This document shows positions 25,015 to 35,185 of a DNA stretch of 64,000 nucleotides, in pieces. Where the stretch lies: the NCBI GenBank assembly GCA_025201345.1, contig JAIXMG010000029.1:310001-374000 (forward strand). Direction: 5' to 3'. The notes under the pieces are model-generated. The model had not been told where the DNA came from. It saw only the letters and a program-made list of their open reading frames with translations, and searched no databases. The stretch is from Thamnidium elegans (Eukaryota > Mucoromycota > Mucoromycetes > Mucorales > Mucoraceae). The number at the start of each line of letters is the position of its first letter. The stretch's first letter is position 1. The translations under genes were made by a program, and so were the position numbers.

Positions 25015-27186
25015 ATGGCACAGTATTTAGTAGCGCAATGGGATTACACTGCAGAAGGAAACTACGAATTATCTTTTAAAGAAGGTGACAAGATAAAGTT
25101 GCTGGAAAAGCATAACGACGACTGGTAAATTATATTTGGTTTGATACGCGAAAAAGTTAAAGACGACTGATATCTTTTCTTTATATTTCTTTTTAGGTGG
25201 GAAGGTACGAGTAACTTGAGCGTTTCTTTTTTATGTATGCTTTCTTAAAACATACATGTCATCTTTAGGTGAACTCAATGACGAAATTGGATTCTTTCCT
25301 GCTAACAGGACAATGCCCATGATAGAGCAAAGTAAGAAAAAAAAAAAGCTATTATTATTTTTAGAAAGATATACTAACTTGCTTCATTTTTATTTTAGTA
25401 AAGGTAACACATACATGTACACATGTACGGTAATTCTTACATGTTTTTGCCCATAGAAAGTACCTAATAACTCCGATCAGATCCCGCCACCTTCTAATAG
25501 TAACCCGTACCTAAAGCCTCAATTACCTGATAGACCAAAAGTAGATTTATTAGTAGATGTCTCTACAGATGCTACACTTCCCGATGGATGGAGCTCTTCT
25601 TATGGTATGTTATTATATATATATCTTGATTTGATTCTTACTGGTTTTTACAGATCAAACTGGCACAATTTATTTTTTTAACCAGAGCACAGGTGAATCT
25701 CAATGGGAAAGACCTATAGATGATGATACAGAGGTCACTGATTTAGTATACGATATTCAAAAGCTAGTAAGTTGTACGATACTACCGTATGCATAATCTT
25801 ACCTTTTTTTTTCACAAAGAACCTTGATGCGTTACACCCGAATTGGATTCGTACACAAAGTAGTGTTCAGATAAAAATGGTGACAGATGAAGAGATTCCT
25901 TGGAGAGACTATTATGCTGTTTTATCTGTAGGATATTTAATAATTTACAAGGAAGGATTGACTAAAACAACGAGGGTAATGACATTTGAAAAAAAAAATG
26001 TATAACTGTAAGCTTATTTTTGTTGATGTGTTAGAGACCTAGTTCAATTAAACCTGTAGCAGCATATGGAACGGTACATTTGGCATCTTGTGAGATTATA
26101 CCAGCAACAAAACTAGATACACGAAAGAAAAATGCTTTTATTGTCAAAGATAAACATTTAAAATTAATTATTAGTGTCGCCAATGAAACTGTCTATTCAG
26201 ATTGGCTCGATGCCATTATGCGTGAGTCTATAGCGATCAAGGAACATAAAGAGCATCAAGATGTAGATTTGATACAATTATTAGCCTCTATACCCTTACA
26301 AAAAAAGTTGATAAAGCATGAGCAACAATTACCTGAAGGTAAAAAAAAAAAAAAAATCATCTTATAATAATTAAAAGTCTAAAAAGAAAAGGTAGAGTCC
26401 AAAAGCACATTGACCAGATGGTTTTCGAGGTCAAGTCGTACTAGTGCTACAAAATCGATTGACTCTCCATCCATAACAAAGGAAGTGTTTGGTGGATATT
26501 TACAACTTGAAGATGGTGAGGTGCCATTAGTTGTACGTGCATGTATTGAACAAGTAGATAAGCGAGGTAATTGTCTTTTTATTTTTATTTTTCAAGAGCG
26601 TATAAAATGTTTCTTACACAGTAACAGGTTTGGACGTGGTTGGTATCTATAGATTGTCTGGACAAACAACTAGTATACAAAAATATAAAAGCCAGTTTAA
26701 TACACGTAAGTAGAAGAAAAAAAAAGTAAAAGCAAATAGGCTAAGTTCATGTGTATAGATCCAGAGCAAGTTAATTTAAGCGAAGAAAACGATATCAATG
26801 TAATTACAGGGTTATTGAAGCTTTACTTTCGCGAACTCAAAAACCCATTATTTACATACGAGTACTATGATCGAGTAATTGAAGCAGCACGATTACAAGA
26901 TTACGATGAGCGCATGTTTCGATTAAAGTCAATAGTACAAGTACTACCTATAGCACATTATAAAGTCATGCAATATTTGGTCAAACATTTAGAACGAGTA
27001 AAAGATCAAAGTAAAATCAACAAAATGGAGTCATCTAATCTTGCATTGATATTTTCAATTGGTTTATTAAGATCAAAACAAGGCGATTTATCTTCGTCTA
27101 TATTACATAGTGATCTGCTAAGTAAAGTAATTGAAATTATAATTCAACATGTAGATTGGTTTTTTGATGATACAACTGTATTTTAA
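25015..27186 (+). CDS. SH3-WW-PH-RhoGAP protein
   Basis: Eleven exons (25015-25124, 25197-25204, 25269-25331, 25399-25403, 25457-25604, 25654-25766, 25820-25975, 26035-26338, 26396-26566, 26622-26705, 26759-27186) give 529 aa. Domains in order: SH3 (LVAQWDYTAEGNYELSFKEGD ... WWEGELNDEIGFFPAN), WW (LPDGWSSSYDQTGTIYFFNQ ... WERP), PH (about residues 190-300, ending in a DWLDAIM helix) and RhoGAP with the arginine finger in GIYRLSG plus LLKLYFRELKNPL and NLALIF. It should switch off a Rho/Cdc42 GTPase at the cortex. Exons 2 (8 nt) and 4 (5 nt) are micro-exons that are needed to keep the SH3 and WW parts in one frame. It ends 7 bases before the stop of the opposite gene. Confidence 0.88.
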
Positions 27187-27193
27187 AATAAAA

Positions 27194-28898
27194 TTATTGT
27201 GTTGGACGGAGTTCTACATTGGTTTCCTCTATATCACCGTATACGTTTCTAGGGTTTGGGTTAATATCAGGAGTAAAATTGTGTTCCGAGAATGAGAATG
27301 AATGTCTTGCTCTACGAATAACTGAATGTTTCAAAAACTAGAAAAAAGATAACTGAATAAATTATACACGTAAAAAAAAAATTACTAGAAAAATACTTAC
27401 GGCACCTGTTGCGCCTAAATGACCTTCGTGTCGAAGAAACAATGCCTTCATATCTCCATTTGACCAGAAATTAATGGCATAAGATAAGGTATTCATTGTA
27501 ATAGGATGTCCTCTGATAAAGCAACCACCAAAGTAGATACGCTTTAATCCATGTTGTTGGGCATTTAAATACGCAATTTGTCCAATATTGTTACTATTTC
27601 ATTTTATTTTTTTCAATACACAAAGTGGAGCTGGCAACCTTTCTTCTTTTTTTTTACCTGACCATGAACAGTAAACTCTTCGCTATGTCACTGGATCTGA
27701 AATTATCTTGCGATTGTTGCACACCCTTTTTAAATACTTTACCAAAACTTGACGCAATCTTTGTAGCTTTTAACCCAAGTTTAGTATAGTCCGTTCCGTA
27801 TATATCTCCTACTAGCAAATCTACGTTTTTGTTGTCACCATCTTTTGATATTTCAAGCATTTCTGTAGAATATAAATTAGTTTTTCTTACAGGAAAAAAT
27901 TGCAGCCAAAAAAAAAAAAAAGTTTTACCATCAAATGAAGTTGCTTTAGTTAATAAAGACATGAGTCCCCACAGAGTACCACCGCCAAGCTTTCAATCGT
28001 TGTTAAAACACTGGCTATATAATTGTATACAAAAAGACTTACCGATGTACCACTAATACGAGAAAACTCGTCAGGACCGGTTACCTTCAATATACTATCC
28101 ATCCTTCCATTAATATCCTGAAACTCTTACTTTTTTCCTTTTCTACATCTGCTTACCTAACACCGGATCCAATGTTTACTAACTTTCAATGGAATTATTA
28201 ATACGTAATTCTTACGTGTAGATATGTTTCTCTCTCTCTTTTTTTTTACCATGTAAGGATATATATCTCTAGTCTTTTCTTCAAATTGCATTGGATCAGG
28301 CTCTTGTTCATTATACGTAAATACCTCATAGGGTATTTCCGTAATAAAGAAATTGAGACCTGCACTTGAGTATTTAGTTTTTGATACGACAGAACTAGAC
28401 AACAAAAAGACCTACCAGTAATAAGACAGTCCATTTCATCTTCCTTTTGAACAATTACACCAGGTAACCTAGCCTCTAGCTTATCATAGAACAGATATGC
28501 ACCACCTCCTGTTGCCTTTAAAACAAGGTTGGTGTTGTCTGACTTTAATAAACGAGCATCGGCCATCAACTCGGCTACAAAGTCTATGCATTCATCAATC
28601 TTTTCGGTTTCAATCTTTTTAAAATGAAGACGACCACCATTTAAATCAGCAGACGTGAAGTAAACTATCTTGGCTAATGAACCACCAATCTAGTATAAAA
28701 AGCGAAATTCGTATTTGTAAAATAGTAATTTATGCAAAAAAAAAGGGGGGAGAACAAAAAAAGACCTACGTCAATGGCAATATGGGCTACGTGTTCTGTT
28801 TGGTTTGGTAAAACAATATCTCTTGTTTCATTAGCTGCAAAAGTAGCTTCTGAAACCGAAGCACCATCTACATTCATGACAGAAGCATTATCACTCAT
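27194..28898 (-). CDS. Pantothenate kinase (eukaryotic type)
   Basis: Nine exons (28770-28898, 28416-28689, 28250-28359, 28157-28182, 28043-28094, 27929-27989, 27658-27862, 27401-27593, 27194-27337) give 397 aa. Key parts: [14 protein letters not shown] (nucleotide-binding glycine strand), [65 protein letters not shown] and [12 protein letters not shown], all in the order of PanK/CAB1 proteins. It catalyses ATP-dependent phosphorylation of pantothenate, the first step of coenzyme A synthesis, normally feedback-inhibited by acyl-CoA. Exon 4 has only 26 nt but carries the conserved NIGSGV. The short N-terminal extension (about 35 residues) is not conserved in pattern. Confidence 0.94.
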
Positions 28899-29013
28899 TT
28901 TCTTTATTAATATAGTTGAAAAAAAAAAAAAAGAAAGAGGAAAAAAAAAAAAAAAAAAAAAAAGTATTATTTTGAGTTTAAATATATGATATGCGTGTGT
29001 AAGTGTGTGTGTG

Positions 29014-29427
29014 TTATTGCTTTTGTAAACGATCAAGTTCTTGCTGTGTTTCCGTTAATTCGGCCTGCAAAGACTCTATTTCTTTATCCAACTTTTGTTC
29101 AGCTTCCTCAGTAAATGTGGTCACTTTTGATTCGTCTAGTAAATCAGCTTGTTCTAAAGCCTCAGTTGCTTCCATAAGCGTCTCTACTTTTTCGGATAAA
29201 TCGGTCAAAGAATGCTGTAATTTCTTTTCTTGGTCAAGCAAAGAAGTTGATTCCAGACGATTTAATTGTCCTTGCGCAAAGTTAATCTCATCGTCCAAGT
29301 CTTGATTCTCATTTGTTAATAAATCAATTTCTTCTTCTATTTTTTTTACTTCGTCTTTTGTTAAATGTTTTTGTTCGCTATTCGACGTTTCTTTGTTATT
29401 TGATGTTTCTTTGGAATGGTCTGACAT
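29014..29427 (-). CDS. Small coiled-coil protein, unknown function
   Basis: A single reading frame of 137 aa, rich in Glu, Lys, Leu and Gln. After a ~25-residue polar N-terminus the rest has heptad-like spacing (IEEEIDLLTNENQDLDDEI; LDKEIESLQAELTETQQEL) and should form a nearly continuous coiled coil. No Cys or Trp and no membrane segment. It lies 115 bases upstream of the pantothenate kinase start on the same strand. It could be a subunit of a small coiled-coil complex, but I do not recognise a family. A poly-T tract of 31 lies 25 bases upstream of the ATG. Confidence 0.65.
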   Translation of the reverse strand: MSDHSKETSNNKETSNSEQKHLTKDEVKKIEEEIDLLTNENQDLDDEINFAQGQLNRLESTSLLDQEKKLQHSLTDLSEKVETLMEATEALEQADLLDESKVTTFTEEAEQKLDKEIESLQAELTETQQELDRLQKQ

Positions 29428-29449
29428 TTGGGGGTTAGGGAATATACGT

Positions 29450-29482
<33 letters not shown>

Positions 29483-29679
29483 CCATCTCATGCGGGGAGC
29501 GCAAAAAATAAGAATGGGTTTTTTCGCTTGTCACATTTATTCGGAACTCCATTTACAATGCAAATAATAATGCAAAAAGGGTAATTCAATAACATATATG
29601 TTTCTTAGTCTAATGTTTTCCTTTTGGTTGACCGAAAAGGGCAACTCTCTTTCTTCTTCTTTCTTTCCCCTTAAAAATA

Positions 29680-30453
29680 ATGATATCCCGATCTAAAGTA
29701 GAACATATTGTATGTTTAGCGTTAAATGGTATCAATATCATTCTGTACCTATTAATCATTACTGCCATCATATTTAAATGTATCGATGGTAAATTTTCTG
29801 AAATTGTACTGGGTATATATGGAATGTAAGGCTGAAAGATACATACGATACATGTAGAGTTACTGATATATATATTATTATTATTGTAGAATCATGGCAG
29901 CACTACTAGTGATAAATGAACTACAAGAAATACAATTTTCATATACCTATTTTTTCTTTTTATCAACTTATAGAGGTAGAGGTTTAATCATGGTGTTGTA
30001 AGTAGAAAAAAAAAGAAGGCTTTTATCGTAGTACGGACTCTATTTAATACTTTTATATAGTTTTGGTTGTTTGGTGTTAGATTTTGGTATTGTAAATATA
30101 GTAGTAGGTACATTGGTGCTAGCTACGGGTTTACTATATATCATCATGTCATTTTTATCCACCTTTCCTCAACCACATCCGATCACTATTAACTGGCGTA
30201 ACTGGAACGATTTTTCTGCTGAAGGACTTGATCTACCTCATCCAAGAAATATTAATAACCATGTCGTGGTAAGCAGTTACTTTATTATTATTATAGTACT
30301 TCTTTATTAACGATTATAAAAATACTGTAGAGTCAAGTGCATGAACGATTAAAATCTCCAGCGCCTATTTTACCTAATCAATCATGTACTGAACATTCGC
30401 TATTGGGACATCAAACTAATCTAGATGAAATGATATATACAAGAAGGAAATAA
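29680..30453 (+). CDS. TVP15 / COPI-associated Golgi membrane protein
   Basis: Four exons (29680-29825, 29890-29997, 30061-30268, 30331-30453) give 194 aa with four hydrophobic segments: NGINIILYLLIITAIIF, a second around IMAALLVINEL, FFFLSTYRGRGLIMVFFGCL and VVGTLVLATGLLYIIMSF. The YRGRGL turn and overall layout match the COPI-associated/TVP15 family of late-Golgi membrane proteins. The ~60-residue C-terminal tail is polar and cytosolic. The role is probably in Golgi vesicle traffic, by family. The TAA stop directly touches the stop codon of the convergent PEX11 gene. Confidence 0.75.
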
Positions 30454-31173
30454 TTATTGAATTCGCTGATATATTTTGTATCCTGATAATAACCCACTGA
30501 CAAGCCCAGCCCAAGCTTGAAGGCCTCTACTGTAAGAGGGTTGTAATATATCGCATCCTATATTCCGTTTGATATTAATATACACCTGCTTTTTTTTTCT
30601 TCTTTCTCATTTTTAAATTATCATACCACAAAACAATAAATCAGCAATAGATTTTGCAACATTAACTTTAGCTAATGTTAAATTTTGTCCTTTTTTATAC
30701 ACCATGGTATAGTTCATTCGTAATCCTGCCAAGAGACTAATAAACCAACAGTAACTTGAAACCCATTGTGAATAAAAGCCAAGTCTTTTTGATACAACAC
30801 CCAACCGATGCAAACAATAGACGTCGTCTGCTACAGCATTCATAATCTGAATGTAAACTAGCCATTGCTTCTTTTTTTCCGTCCTTGTTAAACTATTGAT
30901 ACCGGGCAGTGCGTTACCAAGACAGAGTATTTGACGAGTAACGGAAAGTTGTGTAGTTAAGTTGGACCATCGTTTTAAAGAAGCGACATTGTAGTACAAT
31001 AAAATTTTGATGACATATTGAATGATCTTGATTGACTTGTCTCGGCAGTCTAGGTCTTTTAAGAGAGCTGCACAAGTAGAACGGGCTTGTGGTAGAGGCA
31101 AAAGTTCAGGTAATTTAGGTAGATTTGTAGTTTTATAGTGTGGTGACGAAAGTGGTGTAGGTATATCGTTCAT
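30454..31173 (-). CDS. Peroxisomal membrane protein Pex11
   Basis: Two exons (30627-31173, 30454-30557) give 216 aa. The Pex11 pattern is clear: DCRDKSIKIIQYVIKILLYYN near residue 42, followed by TRQILCLGNALPGI, a middle hydrophobic stretch, DDVYCLHRLGVV and the C-terminal segment SRGLQAWAGLVSGLLSGY, which resembles the family's last membrane helix. The unspliced frame would end 4 codons past the donor and lose that helix, so the second exon is well supported. Pex11 proteins bend and elongate peroxisomal membranes before fission. Which Pex11 subtype this is cannot be decided. Confidence 0.88.
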
Positions 31174-31669
31174 CGATTTCTTTTTTTTTTTCTTGTTAAA
31201 AAAAAAGAAAGGAGAGAAAAAAAAAAGAACAGACAGGAGTTCGTTAACAATTTTTTAAAGGAGATCGTATAAGCCACTATGCTACTGTTTAATAGGTTCT
31301 TGATAAACCAGTATTGATATATGCTTTACTAGACTGCTTGAGTATGTATTTTGTTTAATCTATAAACACAACGTTTGACAAGCAAAAATAAGGTTTGGAA
31401 ATTAAGCTATTTCGAAAAGTTACTGTTATCATGATTTTAAGTTTGCTTAAGCAGTCTCTCTTTTCTTTTCCAGGTAATCAGACCGACAATGTGCCCTGAA
31501 GCAATATCACATATGATTAATGATGTAGTTATTAAAGAGAAAACTATACCAACAGTTATATTTTTCGAAGCATCAAGTTTTTTTCCTAGCTATGAACACT
31601 TTCTCCAATAATTTAAAAATATTATTTATTAATTTGTAAGCAATTCTTTTGCCAGCTGCGTAGGTAAAT
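31174..31669. other. Gene-free interval with a short open frame
   Basis: About 500 bases between the PEX11 start and the stop of the next minus-strand gene, including the PEX11 promoter. A polypyrimidine tract ending in CAG at about 31475 is followed by a plus-strand frame of ~45 codons to 31614. It resembles a splice acceptor plus exon, but no start or upstream exon is visible. Confidence 0.4.
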
Positions 31670-33244
31670 TTACATATATAATCTTCCTTGAAGTACACGA
31701 TCGTTTCTTGAATCGCTTAATACGTCAATACTTGAAATAGTAATATATCCTATATCACCCTCCGGGTTTTTATCTATCACTCGGAAGATAGATCCTTTAT
31801 GAGCTTTTACCAAGTCACTGCCAGACAAATAACTCCAACGATTTCTTTCAATGTATTGACTAAGTAACCAGTCCACAGACATTATTCTATTCTCTGGAGT
31901 CATTCTCATTGAACCTAAACATATGGCCCAGCATATAAAAATGGACCCAGCGAGTAACCAAAACGGCCATTTCCATAAAACGCGATAAACATATTTTCCA
32001 TAATCCTTGTAACTCGAATCGAAGGTTGTCACCTCACTATACGGCATGTCTCCATTGTAATCGCATAAAATACGGCCAACAACTGTAGCCAATAGCTCTG
32101 CCCTGTCTCGAATGACAGCTAAACTTTCTCCGGGAACTCCAAGGTCCAAACGGTTATACACATACGTGATATCACCCCCTAATAACCAAACAAGTAATCC
32201 ATTGCGACTTGCACTTGCTGTTGGAGTTGTTATACGAAACATTTCTAGCAGAAGTCCACCAACGCCAACATCAGAAGAGTTTATGTATTTTGTATAAGGC
32301 GTAATTTCAGATATGCGTTGACTGGTACATGATGTATCGTTGCACGATGTATATGCAGTTGCATGTCCTATACTTATAGTACAGTTGACCCATTCTACCG
32401 ATTTATCAGGGTTTCTATCGTTAAGCGTTAGAGTAATTATAGAAGACCAAGCCCTGGAAAGATCTCCTAGAAGTTTATTGTCATTTGAACTGTCGACCAT
32501 AGGTGATAGATAGGAGAAATCACTTTCTTTTGGTACTATTTCGCATGAGACGTTAGCGAACGGTAATTCGCGATTAAATGTAGTTTCGCCCTTTAAGCCT
32601 GCTGGTATACTTTTGTCATATAGTTCGCTTGTATATGAGATATTTGGGTTTCTTATACTGTTAATTGCCTCTAAAGAAAATGAATTCCTTACACGCTGTA
32701 ATGTAGGAGTATCAGATGGGTTGATACATGTTGTATAGTTACGAGTATTAAACGATCCGGTAACATCAACCCAATTTTGTGTTACACCCATAGATACTTG
32801 AGCCAGCTGCTTTGTAACAGCACTAGCAGCTAATACAAACAAAATCATACTGATACTAAACCAGCCTCGTCCTGCAATAAGCATTGGTATGTTACTCGGT
32901 GTATGCCCTCCGATTAAAGTTACAAGCTGAGAAAAATGAGCACCTTTATACTTTATAATCGTAAATGAAACACATGCAATCGTCTTCGTGAGAAGTGCCA
33001 CTACGCAACCACCAATAATAGTAGACATGACAGATACAGTGACCTTTGCTTTAAGCGATTGTGCCTCTTCTGCCGTGTCCCCAGACCAAGTCCACAATTT
33101 CTCTTGTTCTGAATGAATAAGACAAAATATTATTCCAATGGCGGATATAAGTGTCCAAATACCGAAATCCAGTCTGCCAATCGTCCCAACTTCTTGATTC
33201 TCGGATAAAACCTTGGGTTGTTGATCTTCTTTTTTATGAAACAT
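31670..33244 (-). CDS. Multi-pass membrane protein, unknown function
   Basis: A single reading frame of 524 aa. Hydrophobic segments: WTLISAIGIIFCLIH, MSTIIGGCVVALLTKTIACVSF, FSISMILFVLAASAVT, and near the C-terminus WPFWLLAGSIFICWAICLG. Between the third and last lies a ~270-residue polar region with several Asn-X-Ser/Thr sites and paired cysteines (CNDTSC), probably an extracellular or lumenal domain. The N-terminus (KKEDQQPK) and last ~75 residues should be cytosolic. The layout of three early helices, a large glycosylated loop and one late helix is seen in uncharacterised fungal membrane proteins. No enzymatic motif recognised. Confidence 0.75.
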   Translation of the reverse strand: MFHKKEDQQPKVLSENQEVGTIGRLDFGIWTLISAIGIIFCLIHSEQEKLWTWSGDTAEEAQSLKAKVTVSVMSTIIGGCVVALLTKTIACVSFTIIKYKGAHFSQLVTLIGGHTPSNIPMLIAGRGWFSISMILFVLAASAVTKQLAQVSMGVTQNWVDVTGSFNTRNYTTCINPSDTPTLQRVRNSFSLEAINSIRNPNISYTSELYDKSIPAGLKGETTFNRELPFANVSCEIVPKESDFSYLSPMVDSSNDNKLLGDLSRAWSSIITLTLNDRNPDKSVEWVNCTISIGHATAYTSCNDTSCTSQRISEITPYTKYINSSDVGVGGLLLEMFRITTPTASASRNGLLVWLLGGDITYVYNRLDLGVPGESLAVIRDRAELLATVVGRILCDYNGDMPYSEVTTFDSSYKDYGKYVYRVLWKWPFWLLAGSIFICWAICLGSMRMTPENRIMSVDWLLSQYIERNRWSYLSGSDLVKAHKGSIFRVIDKNPEGDIGYITISSIDVLSDSRNDRVLQGRLYM

Positions 33245-34199
33245 AAATAGTGCTTATATCCCCCAGAAATAAAAATAAACAAATACAATCAAAAGGGCCT
33301 TAAATATATTTATATATTGTTTTTGGTTCCAGTGTAACTATAGATGGTGCGACTTGAAATGTTTTATCCCACCGCCATTGAGTGGCACTTGATGATAATT
33401 TCATCTTGGCTCTTAATATTCATTATTGTATACCCAATGGCTATTTATTAAAAGTGATAGATATTTTCTTTTAAAAAGATACGGGTGCGAAGCGAATTTC
33501 CCCTGTTTTTTTAAAAAAAAAAGCACTGAGTCTTTGATTACAGGGAACCAATAGATTTCAATATTTAAGTGTAACTTATTTGATGAAAAAGAGAGCTTTC
33601 TAATGTGCTACAAAAAAAGAACGACAAAAGAACTATTATAACTGGCAGTATAGGGTAACTAAGAAGATGAGAAAATCTTGCTTTGAATCTGGAAGCTGAT
33701 AAAACCGTCATTGGTTCGATCATAAAGCGCACAGCTGTGGGCTTGGATATGCATCACGTCTTCGTAATTTCTATCCGTGTGTCTCTCGGATCGCGCAAAT
33801 AGAGGCTACCTAACTAACGCAATTTCGTCTTGTACGAATCTAAGCCTGTGCTTAGCTTTTCTTGGCTATATAGTGCTACTTTATATTTCAAGAGAGAGAG
33901 AAAGTGACAATTTATAATACAATTTGAGAAAATCCATTTCGAAATATTTTGTGAAGGAAAGCTTTATGAATCTATATGTCTCTGCCGGTCCATGTTTTCG
34001 TGTCTTCTGCAACAGACCAGACCTTCTGATTGGTAAACATGGATCTGGGGGAGCAACGCAGTCCGATCATAACTTGTTAGATTCGGGCCGGACGTATTCT
34101 ATAACTCTGACATTGAATTTACACCCTACCAAGCAGTCTGAAAAAAAAGGAAAACTCTTTTTTTTTTTTTACGAAATCGCAACCATATACCCTGTCAAC
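33245..34199. other. Gene-free interval between divergent genes
   Basis: About 950 bases holding the promoters of the membrane protein and the Myb/SANT gene. The reading frame of the latter stays open upstream to 33924, but that stretch includes a poly-A/poly-T leader and no recognisable protein pattern. A GGTTCGATC string near 33713 looks like a tRNA B-box, but no cloverleaf fits around it. Confidence 0.5.
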
Positions 34200-35185
34200 A
34201 TGTCAAGTTTGATCATGAAGCGATCTAATGTCGCAATATTTAGTTCTTTTGTGAGGAAACAGTGTGTATATATACACCGACCTCCCGCCATGTTATTTTC
34301 TTCAAACCGAGTTCTTTTTCTAGATCCAGCACCTGATTCAGGTACTATTACTACAACGCCTTTTAGTATTCGACGTTCGTGGCCTCCAGCAGATACTGAG
34401 AAACTACTAAAACTAGTAGCGAAATATGGTAATAAGTGGAAAGTGTATACAAGTTATTTCCCGGGAAGAACCTCGTTTTGTATTCGGGCGCATTATTTTT
34501 CTGTCACACATGATATGACTCGTTGGACTTTAGAAGAGAAAAAGATACTGCAGCAAAGTTTGGGGTCACAGGACGATCCTGAGAAAATAGATTGGGAAGC
34601 AGTGCAGTCCTTGTTACCAAAAAAACGAACGATTGCTCGAATTAAGCAGTTTTATAACTCGATTCATCCTACCTTAAATCATGGTAGTTGGACCAAAGAG
34701 GAAACGGATCGTTTAAAATCGTTGGTGGAAAAGTATGGTATAAAAGATTGGGAGACTATTTCTAAACATATTGGTACAAGGAGTGAGTTCCAATGCAGAA
34801 ATAAATGGGCTTATGAAGCGACAACATCGAAAAAAGGTACAAATATAATAGACCTTGTAGTATTTATATATAAGCTAACTGTTTTTTTAAAGGTGAATTT
34901 TCAAAAGAAGAAGATACTGCGTTAATGCAAGCTGTAAATAAATATGGATTAGATGAATTTCAAAAAATTAAGCAGGAAATGAACAGTAAAAGATCAATCT
35001 CTCAGCTGAGAACACGATATAACAACTTTCTAGATCCAGAGGTGGATCGTAGTCCTTGGACTGAAGAAGAAAAAAGAACGGCTATTGAATTGTTTTCGGA
35101 ATTAAAAAATATAAGAGCTGTTAAGCAAAAGATGAACAGTAAACGTAGTATTCGTGACATGTATAACCAATTAAGAAGCAGATAA
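34200..35185 (+). CDS. Five-repeat Myb/SANT-domain protein
   Basis: Two exons (34200-34836, 34893-35185) give 309 aa. Five Myb/SANT-like repeats follow each other, each starting with the typical tryptophan or an aromatic replacement: RSWPPADTEKLLKLV, TRWTLEEKKILQQSL, GSWTKEETDRLKSLV, GEFSKEEDTALMQAV and RSPWTEEEKRTAIELF. Repeats 4 and 5 share an NSKRSI motif. Such tandem repeats usually bind DNA. The first ~45 residues are rich in Arg, Lys, Ser and hydrophobics with no acidic residue, like a mitochondrial presequence. The organelle is inference; a nuclear role is equally open. Confidence 0.8.

Noticed and set aside
33700..33790. tRNA-like B-box string (GGTTCGATC)
   Set aside because: No matching A-box, acceptor stem or anticodon arm can be drawn around it, and the bases after the string do not fit a T-stem.
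33924..34199. Longer N-terminus for the Myb/SANT protein
   Set aside because: The upstream in-frame stretch contains a poly-A/poly-T leader translated as Lys/Phe runs and no protein-like pattern; Met at 34200 has a better context.
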